Source: KACC-23026 sp963829575
Lineage (GTDB): Bacteria > Bacillota > Bacilli > Bacillales > Sporolactobacillaceae
NCBI GenBank assembly: GCA_963829575.1
Contig: CAWHJF010000019.1
Location: 62,001 to 126,000, forward strand
Direction: 5' to 3'
Length of the DNA stretch: 64,000 nt
Both the position numbers and the translations under genes were made by a program. This document shows, piece after piece, positions 52,593 to 60,589 of the stretch (within the stretch, counting starts at the first letter, position 1; each line of letters starts with the position of its first letter). The notes under the pieces were generated by a model that ran no database searches, was not told where the DNA came from, and worked only from the letters and a program-made list of their open reading frames with translations.

Positions 52593-53489
52593 TCAACTTT
52601 CTTTATGACTAAAAAAGTCCCGTACAAACTCATAAAATAGCGTTTCAGAAGGAGAGAGCTCTCTATTTTTAGGAATGATGACGCCGACTGTTCTTTTGAC
52701 CAAAGGGTCCTTTACGAGAAGTTTCCTTGTTCCACTTGGTGTATTTTCATAGAGGGTCGTTTCAGGAAGAAGTGTGACGCCAATTCCAGAAGAAACGAGC
52801 CCTTTAATGGCATCTAAGTCTTCCCCCTCATAAGGAATAAAGGGCCGAAAGCCTGCAAGATGACAGGCATCAACCGCTATCTTTCGTAGAATATAGCCTT
52901 TTGGAAATAAAATAAACGATTCGTTTTCTAACTGATTTAAAGAAACATGTGCTTCACCCGCCAGTTGGTGGGTGTCTGGAACAAGGGCAAACATATCTTC
53001 AGAAAATAGAACATCGGCATGTAGATCGGGATCATCCATGGGTGCTGGACCAATGAACGCGATATCGACTTCTCGGTTCTTAATGGCCTCTGTGAGAAAC
53101 ATATAAGAGCCTTGTCTCAACTTAAATCGAACATCGGGATGTTCTTTTTTAAAAGCAGAAATGACAGTCGGTAAAAGATGGTTGGCTAAACTTGATGGAA
53201 AGCCAATCCGAATAATCCCAAGTTCAGGGTCTAGATAATCTTCAACAAGTCTTTTCGAATCTTCTATTGCCTGCAACGCAATCAAAGCTTGATCCAAAAA
53301 CAATCGACCGATGATCGTTAATTTAACATTTCGCCCTTCTCGTTCGAACAATTCAATGCCTAATTCTTTTTCTAATAGTCTGACTTGGCGACTTACCGCA
53401 CTCTGTGCAACGTTTAAATTTTCAGCTGCTAATGAAACATGCTCGTTCTTCGCCACTTCAACAAAATATTCGAGCTGTCTTATTTCCAT
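52593..53489 (-). CDS. gltC: LysR-family regulator, GltC-like
   Basis: A 298-residue LysR regulator closely resembling GltC, the activator of glutamate synthase genes in Bacillus subtilis. The N-terminal HTH is MEIRQLEYFVEVAKNEHVSL and then NVAQSAVSRQVRLLEKELGI. The effector domain retains GltC-like strings such as GFPSSLANHLLPTVISAF, EGEDLDAIKGLVSSG and PKNRELSPSE. AGGTGG precedes the ATG. gltAB is not beside it, unlike in B. subtilis; the neighbours are glutaminase and PEP carboxylase. The symbol reflects similarity; the actual target genes are not shown. Confidence 0.8.
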   Translation of the reverse strand: MEIRQLEYFVEVAKNEHVSLAAENLNVAQSAVSRQVRLLEKELGIELFEREGRNVKLTIIGRLFLDQALIALQAIEDSKRLVEDYLDPELGIIRIGFPSSLANHLLPTVISAFKKEHPDVRFKLRQGSYMFLTEAIKNREVDIAFIGPAPMDDPDLHADVLFSEDMFALVPDTHQLAGEAHVSLNQLENESFILFPKGYILRKIAVDACHLAGFRPFIPYEGEDLDAIKGLVSSGIGVTLLPETTLYENTPSGTRKLLVKDPLVKRTVGVIIPKNRELSPSETLFYEFVRDFFSHKES

Positions 53490-53583
53490 GGTCGTCCACC
53501 TAGTTCAATTTGAGATTTTCTTATAGTATATAGTGTTGCGAGTGATTAAGAAAGTGTTTCATCTTTCAACTCATTCACTAAAA

Positions 53584-53624
53584 AAGCTCTGAGGATCGTA
53601 ACACGATTACGATTCTCAGAGCTT
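53584..53624. terminator. Terminator of ppc
   Basis: Long stem, arms AAGCTCTGAG...ATCGTAA/TTACGAT...CTCAGAGCTT with a single mismatch and a CACGA loop, 44 bases past the ppc stop. Confidence 0.85.
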
Positions 53625-53667
53625 GTATAAAGGGTTTATTCAGCTTTTAAAACGTTGATGCGCTGGA

Positions 53668-56436
53668 TCAACCCGTATTGCGTAAGCCTGCTGCAATCCC
53701 ACTAATGGTGAGTAAGACTTCATTAAATAAATCGTCATCTTTCTCATCTGTTTGACGTGATTTTGAAATCAGGTCAACTTGAAGGAAGCTTAGTGGATCC
53801 ACATAAGGGTTTCTTAATCGAACAGAAGCCTGGATATTCGGAGTTTGATCCAATAACTCGTCACTATCCGTTATTTGGAGCAGAACCTCTTTTGTTCGAT
53901 CATATTCATCGACTATGTTATTAAAGATGCGAGTGGCCATCTCCCGATCTTGAACCATGTCTTTATATTCAGTAGCAGTTTTCAAATCCGCTTTAGATAA
54001 AGCCATTTGTAAGTTATCAATTGTTGAACGGAAAAACGGCCAGCCTTTATACATTTCCCTTAAAAGATTAATGTTGTCAGCATCTTTGTTGATCAAGGAT
54101 TGTAACCCTGTACCTGCCGCATACCACGCTGGAAGAAGTTGACGGCTTTGTGTCCAGGCAAACACCCATGGAATCGCACGCAAGTCTTCAAAACGGTCAC
54201 TCCCCTTACGGCTCATTGGTCTCGAGCCAATATTGAGTGCACCAAGTTCCAATAATGGCGTGGCTTGATTAAAGTAGGTTAAGAAATCAGGATCTTTAAA
54301 GACGAGTGATTGGTATTTATCTAAAGATACAGCGGACATTTCTTCCATGGCATTCACCCATTTAGGGCTGCGTTCGTGATTCAATTCTGTTTCATTCGAA
54401 ACATTAGCCGACGCAGTAAGTAATGCCGATGTCGCCTGTTCTAGACTCCGGTAGGCAATATCATAGAGTAAATAACGAGAAGAGAGCACTTCCCCTTGCT
54501 CGGTTATCTTAACCCCATCCCCCAATGTTTCAGCAGGTTGTGATAAAATACTGCGGTTTAATGGACCACCACCACGACCTAAAGAACCGCCGCGACCATG
54601 GAAAAATTTGAGCCCAACGCCATATTTTTTGGCTACTTCATGAATTTCTTGTTGTGCTTTATAAAGGCGCCAATTGGCAGTCAGCGTTCCGCCATCCTTA
54701 CTTCCATCGGAATAGCCGAGCATAATCTCTTGGCGATTATGATGTTCCGTAACATTTTTTCGGTAGACATCCATTTGAAATAATTGTTCCATAATCGTTG
54801 GCCCAGCAACTAAATCATCAATCGTTTCAAGGAGTGGTGCAACATTGAGATGACTTTCAACCCGACCATCTGCATGAAGGCGATAAATCCCAGCTTCTTT
54901 AGCCATTACGAGTACTTCAAGAAGATCACTAGCGGATTCCGTCATACTAATCAAATAAACTTCAATGGAACGTCTTCCAAATTCCTCATGGGCTTGATTA
55001 ATCATTTTGAATACATTTAACATTTTTTGTGTTTCTGCTGAATAATCTTCATTTAATAAAACAATTGGACGAGGGTCTTTTAGAACTTTATTAAGGAGTT
55101 TGACCTTTTCATCTTCAGAGAGTTCCGAATAGTTCTCTGCAATATCAACAACACGGAAAATTTCTGTAATAGCCGCTTCATGCTCGCCACTATGATTACG
55201 AATATCAAGGGTCGCAAGATGGAAACCAAAGAGCTGAACTTGTCTAATGATTTGGCGCAATTCCTTTAAAACATGTCCTTTTGGTAAATGACCTTTTGCA
55301 CTTTCTTTAATCATCACAAGATCATCTAATAATTCATCCGCATTTTTGTAGCCATGTTCTGACTGCCCAACTTGACGCAGTTTCGCAACCATAGTTGTTA
55401 ATTTACGTCGATAAATTTCATGGGAGATCGCCCATTTTTGAGTATCATTAAGCAGAACGCTTTCTTCTTTCTCAACAGAGTCTATTAATTCTTGACTGAC
55501 CTCAACCCTATTAATGGAATAGCTAAAGCGCTTAATAAGATTCAATAGAGCTGCTTCATACTTTTTGAGGACAAGTGCTCTTTGTTCTTTTAGTGTTTGA
55601 TACGTAAGGTCTGGAGTCACATTAGGATTTCCATCACGGTCTCCACCAATCCAAGATCCAAAACGCAAAAAGTTTGGTACTTCCCATTTATAATCCGGAT
55701 AAGATTCAGATAGTCGATCTTCTAACTCTTGGTGAATCTCGGGTAAGCATTCAAATAAAGTCTGGTCAAAATAATACAATCCATTCTTTACTTCATCCAT
55801 TACGGTTGGCTTTCTATAACGAAGCTCATCCGTTTGCCACAATGCGGTAATTTCGTTGTATAGCGCTTCATTTAAATGTGTGCGTTCATTTTTGGTAAGT
55901 AATGGGTTATCCAGTTGTTTTAATATGTCGGCAATACGTTTGTGTAATTCTAAAACAGTTCGCTTCGTCGCCTCAGTAGGATGCGCCGTAATAATTAACT
56001 CCAAAGATAATTTTTCTAATAACTTTTGAACCGTCTCTTCGGATACATGATTTTCTTTCAAAGCCTGAACGGCACTCTCAATCGAGTTTGGTTGCGAACC
56101 CGAATTCTCTTGCAGTTGATATTCACGTCTTCGTCTTACACGATGATTTTGTTCCGCTATATTCACAAGATGAAAATAAATTGAAAATGCTCGAATGACT
56201 TGTTGTCTAAACGGCGGTTTCAAATTTTGAATTTCTTCTTTCAAAGCTTTATATGTGTCTTCTTCGTGTTTCGTACGGAGTGATTTTGTCATTTGTCGAA
56301 TTTCTTCAACTTTCTCCAATAACTCTTGGCCACCATGGTGAACGAGAACTTCACCCAGGATATGCCCTAGTGTGTTAACATCACGACGTAGAGCTGCACT
56401 ACTATCATGTTCATTCGTTGATAATTCGATTGTCAT
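53668..56436 (-). CDS. ppc: Phosphoenolpyruvate carboxylase
   Basis: Carboxylates PEP with bicarbonate to oxaloacetate, replenishing the TCA cycle; cytosolic tetramer. At 922 residues it has the typical length. Active-site His lies in ELIITAHPTEATKRT (about residue 150). The other signatures are GSWIGGDRDGNPNVT, EIMLGYSDGSKDGG and FHGRGGSLGRGGGP, with the C-terminal RNTG that all PEP carboxylases share. I start at the ATG at 56436, where GGTGA is well placed; a GTG three codons upstream is possible. Control by an upstream site is not evident. Confidence 0.95.
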   Translation of the reverse strand: MTIELSTNEHDSSAALRRDVNTLGHILGEVLVHHGGQELLEKVEEIRQMTKSLRTKHEEDTYKALKEEIQNLKPPFRQQVIRAFSIYFHLVNIAEQNHRVRRRREYQLQENSGSQPNSIESAVQALKENHVSEETVQKLLEKLSLELIITAHPTEATKRTVLELHKRIADILKQLDNPLLTKNERTHLNEALYNEITALWQTDELRYRKPTVMDEVKNGLYYFDQTLFECLPEIHQELEDRLSESYPDYKWEVPNFLRFGSWIGGDRDGNPNVTPDLTYQTLKEQRALVLKKYEAALLNLIKRFSYSINRVEVSQELIDSVEKEESVLLNDTQKWAISHEIYRRKLTTMVAKLRQVGQSEHGYKNADELLDDLVMIKESAKGHLPKGHVLKELRQIIRQVQLFGFHLATLDIRNHSGEHEAAITEIFRVVDIAENYSELSEDEKVKLLNKVLKDPRPIVLLNEDYSAETQKMLNVFKMINQAHEEFGRRSIEVYLISMTESASDLLEVLVMAKEAGIYRLHADGRVESHLNVAPLLETIDDLVAGPTIMEQLFQMDVYRKNVTEHHNRQEIMLGYSDGSKDGGTLTANWRLYKAQQEIHEVAKKYGVGLKFFHGRGGSLGRGGGPLNRSILSQPAETLGDGVKITEQGEVLSSRYLLYDIAYRSLEQATSALLTASANVSNETELNHERSPKWVNAMEEMSAVSLDKYQSLVFKDPDFLTYFNQATPLLELGALNIGSRPMSRKGSDRFEDLRAIPWVFAWTQSRQLLPAWYAAGTGLQSLINKDADNINLLREMYKGWPFFRSTIDNLQMALSKADLKTATEYKDMVQDREMATRIFNNIVDEYDRTKEVLLQITDSDELLDQTPNIQASVRLRNPYVDPLSFLQVDLISKSRQTDEKDDDLFNEVLLTISGIAAGLRNTG

Positions 56437-56789
56437 GCTTTTCACCGTCCCTGTACTAAAATTCTATTTTTTCATTTTTTCGATACTTATAATCTAACAT
56501 TTTTCGAAATAAATTTCACTTAATAACATTTGCCAACTTTCACGCAAACCCCTCTCTAACCATTGGTACAAAAGTAATGGTAGCGATTACATAAAATATT
56601 TTTTTGATCAAAAAAATGATATCCCATTTGTTATCAATACACCGAAACCGATCGAAGTTTTAGATTGGTTAAATTCAAACTGGTTTATTTTGGAAAAAAT
56701 TCCTATGTTTTTGTATCAGTAAATAAAAGGCAGCATCCATGCTCTCTTGGACCTGCCCTGTGTATGCGGATTTGTTATAAACCTATGAC
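56437..56789. other. Intergenic region upstream of ppc
   Basis: About 350 AT-rich bases that must hold the ppc promoter. I see no gene, no strong operator match and no clear terminator for the gene ending at 56790. Confidence 0.5.
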
Positions 56790-57809
56790 TTAGGCTTTGT
56801 CGTTTTGCTTTGGTAATTGCAAAAATTCTTGTCCTATTAATCTGTAGGAGGTCATGCGTTCCTGTGGAGAAAAAGCTACGGTATGGATCATAATTTCTGA
56901 TACAGGAATCCTGTTGCTTAATTCAACAAGCGTCTTTATGACCGTTTCAGGATCACCATAGATCGTACGATTGAGCGTTTGGTCTATCATAGCTTGTTCG
57001 GTTTCATTTAAAGTCGTTTTGACCCAATCCTCATGAGTTGGAAACGGCGCCTTTACATCACGCCCTCGATGGACTTGCCATAATCCATACCTTAAAACCT
57101 GGTCCCTCGCCTCTTCTGTAGTTGCAGCGCAGAAGGCATTAACCGTTATAAGGGCTATTGGTTGCTCGCTCTTTCCTCTTGCTTGGAACGCATTCACATA
57201 AGTCTGCAAGTTCTTCTTGCCATCATCGTCGCTCATAAATTGGCCAAACGCATAGGCCATTCCCTTTTCAGCAGCTAGCCTAGCACTTTTTTCACTTGTA
57301 CCAAGTAGCCACGGTTCAGGGGGGATTTTAGGTAGTGGTGAAGCGTGAATTTTTGTGAAAGGATGGTCGTCTGGAAAGTCGTTGTATAAAAAATGAAGGA
57401 GTTCATTTAAACGATCCGGCATTTTATACACGTTCTGCATGAAGTTATCGTTGAGTGCCATGGTCACTTCCGCTGACCCTCCAGGTGCCCGGCCGATTCC
57501 AAGGTCGATCCGTCCTGGAAAGAGTGTGGCTAATGTATGGAAAACCTCCGCCACTTTAATGGGTTTATAATGCGGTAATAAAACGGCACCCGAACCCATT
57601 CGGATATGCGACGTTTGGGAACCAATAAAGGCTAATAGAACTTCAGGTGCAGTGGATGCGAGTCCGTTTATATCATGGTGTTCGGTTAACCAATAACGCG
57701 TAAACCCATACCGCTCCCCTAATTGGGCAAGCTTCAAGGAAGCCTGAAGCGCATCTTCTGCCTCCATTCCGGCATGTATAGGGGATTGATCCAAAATGCT
57801 TAATTTCAT
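56790..57809 (-). CDS. Luciferase-like flavin-dependent monooxygenase (LLM class)
   Basis: FMN/F420-type flavin-dependent oxidoreductase, 339 residues from the ATG at 57809 (AAAGAGGTG upstream). Typical strings are LSILDQSPI at the start, GFTRYWLTEHHD (about residue 42), TSHIRMGSGAVLLPHY and DLGIGRAPGG. It belongs to the MsnO8/YwcH-like group of small bacterial LLM proteins with a TIM barrel. Substrate unknown. It has its own ribosome site and no partner. Confidence 0.88.
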   Translation of the reverse strand: MKLSILDQSPIHAGMEAEDALQASLKLAQLGERYGFTRYWLTEHHDINGLASTAPEVLLAFIGSQTSHIRMGSGAVLLPHYKPIKVAEVFHTLATLFPGRIDLGIGRAPGGSAEVTMALNDNFMQNVYKMPDRLNELLHFLYNDFPDDHPFTKIHASPLPKIPPEPWLLGTSEKSARLAAEKGMAYAFGQFMSDDDGKKNLQTYVNAFQARGKSEQPIALITVNAFCAATTEEARDQVLRYGLWQVHRGRDVKAPFPTHEDWVKTTLNETEQAMIDQTLNRTIYGDPETVIKTLVELSNRIPVSEIMIHTVAFSPQERMTSYRLIGQEFLQLPKQNDKA

Positions 57810-58017
57810 AAAACTCACCTCTTTATAAAACATGAACGTTTCCACCCATCATATAAGAAAAGGACAAGCTTCACAAATCATGGAATTGTCCGAATAACAA
57901 TAGCCGTTTACTGATCTCAACATGACGCGAAGTGGACTCTGTTCCCGTGAGGAGTCGATAACACTGAAATGACTCACATTATCAATGACCTCGGAGACTC
58001 CGCCTATAGTTGGGCGA

Positions 58018-58180
58018 CGATGTGACATTACCTCTTAAGGAATTGAACTGTTGTTCAAACTGGCCTCCCATACAGGCAAAACGTTTTCTAGAGAACAATT
58101 AATTGAAGCGATCTGGGGTTATGCTTATGAAAGTGATGAACGAACGGTTGACGTTCATATCAAACGATTACGTTTTTTAG
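58018..58180 (+). pseudogene. Remnant of an OmpR-type response regulator
   Basis: The plus strand encodes a piece of the winged-helix effector domain. A frame change near 58040 separates DVTLPLKE from LLFKLASHTGKTFSREQLI, which continues as EAIWGYAYESDERTVDVHIK and RLR. The receiver domain and the C-terminal beta hairpin are missing. It is joined at about 58181 to the opposite-strand ABC remnant. Confidence 0.7.
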
Positions 58181-58188
58181 AACACATG

Positions 58189-58516
58189 TCAGGTTTTTCT
58201 CATGTAGGCACGGACTGTAATCGGTGCAAAGACCGCTACAATAATAGCTGCACCAATTAAGGAAATACCAAGATCCCAGCCAACGGTTCCTTTGTTTGTA
58301 AGATCGCGTACCGCACTAACAAGGTGTGAAATCGGGTTCACTTTCACAAACCACTGAAGCCAATTAGGCATTGTATCCACTGGAACATGTGCCAGCGGGT
58401 ACTCTCAGATCTACACCGTCAACGGCTCGGTTTTCTCCAAATTTCTTGACGAGACCGTTTGCCTCAACCGCCCATTTACCTTCACCCTTAAATGTATTCA
58501 TCTGCTCGTGGCTCAA
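58189..58516 (-). pseudogene. Collapsed DrrA-DrrB-type ABC transporter
   Basis: A TTG start (58516) with GGAGGTTACAAG upstream opens the N-terminus of a daunorubicin-resistance-type ATPase (WAVEANGLVKKFGENRAVDG). After about 45 residues, near 58385, the sequence jumps in another frame to the C-terminal 63 residues of the DrrB permease (TMPNWLQWFVKVNPISHLVS, AVRDLTNKGTVGWDLG), ending at 58189. Walker motifs and most TM helices are deleted, so it is non-functional. Confidence 0.75.
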
Positions 58517-58631
58517 CTTGTAACCTCCTCAGGGTCTTCTAACTTTGACACTAGAATCATAATTCATTTTTATGAACTGAATATGAACACTTATAAAGTT
58601 CTAACATCTTATGTATTTAGTAAAAAGCAAA

Positions 58632-58661
58632 GAGCGCACACTCATAGTCGAGTTTTGCGCT
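58632..58661 (-). terminator. Terminator of the small TM protein gene
   Basis: Arms GAGCGCA/TGCGCTC with inner ACTC/GAGT pairing, followed on the minus strand by CTTTGCTTTTT. Confidence 0.75.
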
Positions 58662-58707
58662 CAATACTCACTGGATAGCTAATCGATTTTTTGGCTTTGC
58701 ATGATTC

Positions 58708-58902
58708 CTAAATCGTAAATAATGACAATAAATAGATGGTTGTTCCGATTATGGCGACCCCACTTGACATCCACAAGAACCCAGATGTCGTCTTTTGGGT
58801 GGCTTTATATTCAAAGTCTACACTTTTTTGGTTTTGAGAATAGGAGTAGGCGAGCCCTTCCTTCATGGTATGTACGGCTCCGTTGAAAATTTGTCCCTCC
58901 AT
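58708..58902 (-). CDS. Small single-TM protein
   Basis: A 64-residue protein. A hydrophilic N-terminal part (MEGQIFNGAVHTMKEGLAYS, QNQKSVDFEYKATQ) precedes one C-terminal TM helix (WMSSGVAIIGTTIYLLSLF). AGGGGG is well spaced before the ATG and a terminator follows, so it is a genuine gene. I do not recognise the family. The tail-anchored layout suggests the N-terminus is cytoplasmic. Confidence 0.65.
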   Translation of the reverse strand: MEGQIFNGAVHTMKEGLAYSYSQNQKSVDFEYKATQKTTSGFLWMSSGVAIIGTTIYLLSLFTI

Positions 58903-59190
58903 TTTGCATCCCCCTCTATCAAACTTATAATATTACAGTTTCATTACATTTATTATATATTTTTGTAACATATTTGTAAAGTGGTTTTTCTGAAGCGTTT
59001 CACACAAAGTCCTAAATGGCCTTTTTTGTTAGGATAATCACCCTTTTTGTTCAAAATAGAATTCTATTTCCTGTAATCATTTTGTAATATAAAGTCGATT
59101 TTAATGTATGGATAACTAAATCAGGTTAAGAAAGTGGAGATCGTGGGTATAAGGTAAAGTGGACAAGTTTTGACAAGGGGGCAACATGAC

Positions 59191-60051
59191 ATGACTGAAT
59201 CTGACACTAAGCAACAAAACAATCAAGAGGTGCATAAACCCTCTCGACAATATTTTATACCTTCACAAATCGTACATAGTTTTAGTCAAAAGGGACGAGA
59301 CCATCTTAACCGAAAAATGCCCTCTCAGTTTATTTTATCTTTACAGGCTGGGGCATTTATGGCTTTTGGTGCTGCTTTTTCTATTTTGCTTTCCATGGGC
59401 ATTGATATTAAGGGATTGTCTCACTTGATGGCGGGTTTAGGATTTGCAACCGGCTATGCGATGGTTTTTCTCTCAGGAGCCGTTCTCTTTACGGAGGTTA
59501 ACGTCTTACTACCAAGCTATCTCTTTCAAAAGCCTTCCATTATGGGTTTAAAGATGTTTCGATTTTGGCTTGCGACATACTGTGGGAATTTATTAGGAGC
59601 TTTATTTGTCGGTGTCCTTATGACACTATCAAAATCACTCTCGCCAGACTTCTACCAAGCCCTAAATCATTATATCAATCATCATAAAATGATTTTTTTA
59701 TCTGATGGGGCATGGGGGTTTTTTGAGATTATGATTTCAGGTATTCTTGCCAATTGGTTGATTGGTATGGCTGCTTTTCTTACGACAGCCGCTCGTGATA
59801 CGACGGGAAAGATTATCGGTACACTGCTTCCAGTGATCTTGTTTGTCGCCGGTAACTTTCAACATAGTGCAGCAAACATGGGGTATTTTAGTATCGCCAT
59901 TTTTGCTCATCACACGTATAGTTGGTATCAGTACTTCATCTATAACCTGATCCCGGCTAGCCTTGGAAACATTATTGGTGGTGCCATTATGGTGGCTTTA
60001 ATTTTCTCATTTGCTTATAATGACGAAATTAAAAATAAGATTAAAAATTGA
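59191..60051 (+). CDS. Formate/nitrite transporter (FNT) family channel
   Basis: A 286-residue membrane protein with six TM helices in the FNT fold; the ATG at 59191 is used, with AAGGGGG upstream. Family features include GAFMAFGAAFSILLS in TM1, FTEVNVLLPSY after TM2, the LANWLIGMAAFLTTAARDTTG block around TM4/5, and AGNFQHSAANMGYF, where the pore His (QHSAAN) lies. It carries small monovalent anions such as formate, nitrite or hydrosulfide. The N-terminal 50 residues are longer than in FocA. A terminator follows at 60094. Confidence 0.88.
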   Translation: MTESDTKQQNNQEVHKPSRQYFIPSQIVHSFSQKGRDHLNRKMPSQFILSLQAGAFMAFGAAFSILLSMGIDIKGLSHLMAGLGFATGYAMVFLSGAVLFTEVNVLLPSYLFQKPSIMGLKMFRFWLATYCGNLLGALFVGVLMTLSKSLSPDFYQALNHYINHHKMIFLSDGAWGFFEIMISGILANWLIGMAAFLTTAARDTTGKIIGTLLPVILFVAGNFQHSAANMGYFSIAIFAHHTYSWYQYFIYNLIPASLGNIIGGAIMVALIFSFAYNDEIKNKIKN

Positions 60052-60093
60052 TCGAAAACCCTTTAAGTTTTCAAATTTATAGTTTTTCAAAAC

Positions 60094-60136
60094 AAAACCG
60101 CAACCCTCTGTGTAGGTATAGAGTGTTGCGGTTTTT
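60094..60136 (+). terminator. Terminator of the FNT gene
   Basis: Eleven-base perfect outer arms AAAACCGCAAC/GTTGCGGTTTT plus inner CTCT/AGAG, then TTTTTG, 42 bases past the stop. Confidence 0.88.
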
Positions 60137-60164
60137 GTGCACTCTTTAAAGATACTTAGGAGAA

Positions 60165-60359
60165 TTAATTCACTTGAGAAATTGCCGGAGTCATCCATAA
60201 AGGAGCAGGTAATCCAAATTTGTCTGCAGCAAAACCACCGATTGTTGGTACAAGCGTACCCCCGATTCATTCACCAACTAGTTGGACCAACCCAACGGCC
60301 ATCCCAACAAATTTCGGTGACAAAGATTCAGTTGGAACAACGATCATGAACCAGGAACA
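60165..60359 (-). pseudogene. C-terminal remnant of an MFS transporter
   Basis: On the minus strand, about 64 codons of a carrier's last helices are readable (FMIVVPTESLSPKFVGMAVG, then IGGTLVPTIGGFAADKFGLP) with one internal TGA where a Gly is expected before IGG. No start exists. The 60360-60589 gap beyond it holds only hairpins and the katG terminator. Confidence 0.65.
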
Positions 60360-60427
60360 GACGAGCGAATTTCCACAGGTGGATTTCAAAATACAATAAC
60401 TAACGTTCAAAAACTGCATGAAAAATG

Positions 60428-60463
60428 GAGTGTAGAGAAAAAACATGAGGTTTCTCTACACTC
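60428..60463. repeat. Dispersed hairpin with GAGTGTAGAGAAA arms, second copy
   Basis: Perfect 13-base arms GAGTGTAGAGAAA/TTTCTCTACACTC, ten-base loop; the arms equal those at 26836-26870. Confidence 0.85.
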
Positions 60464-60464
60464 T

Positions 60465-60488
60465 GACTCTCCAAAATTTTGGAGAGTC
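60465..60488. repeat. 24-bp perfect palindrome
   Basis: GACTCTCC-AAAATTTT-GGAGAGTC, directly after the preceding hairpin. With no spacer it would form a cruciform or a tight stem. Confidence 0.8.
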
Positions 60489-60522
60489 TTACTTAATGCA
60501 CAGAACTTTATTCCTGTTAAAT

Positions 60523-60561
60523 GAAAAAGCAACGCCCAAAAATTTGGAGCTGTTGCTTTTC
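60523..60561 (-). terminator. Terminator of katG
   Basis: Arms GAAAAGCAAC/GTTGCTTTTTC with additional inner pairing and T run on the minus strand, 28 bases past the stop. Confidence 0.85.
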
Positions 60562-60589
60562 ATCACCAATAGATTACTAATGGTTGACG

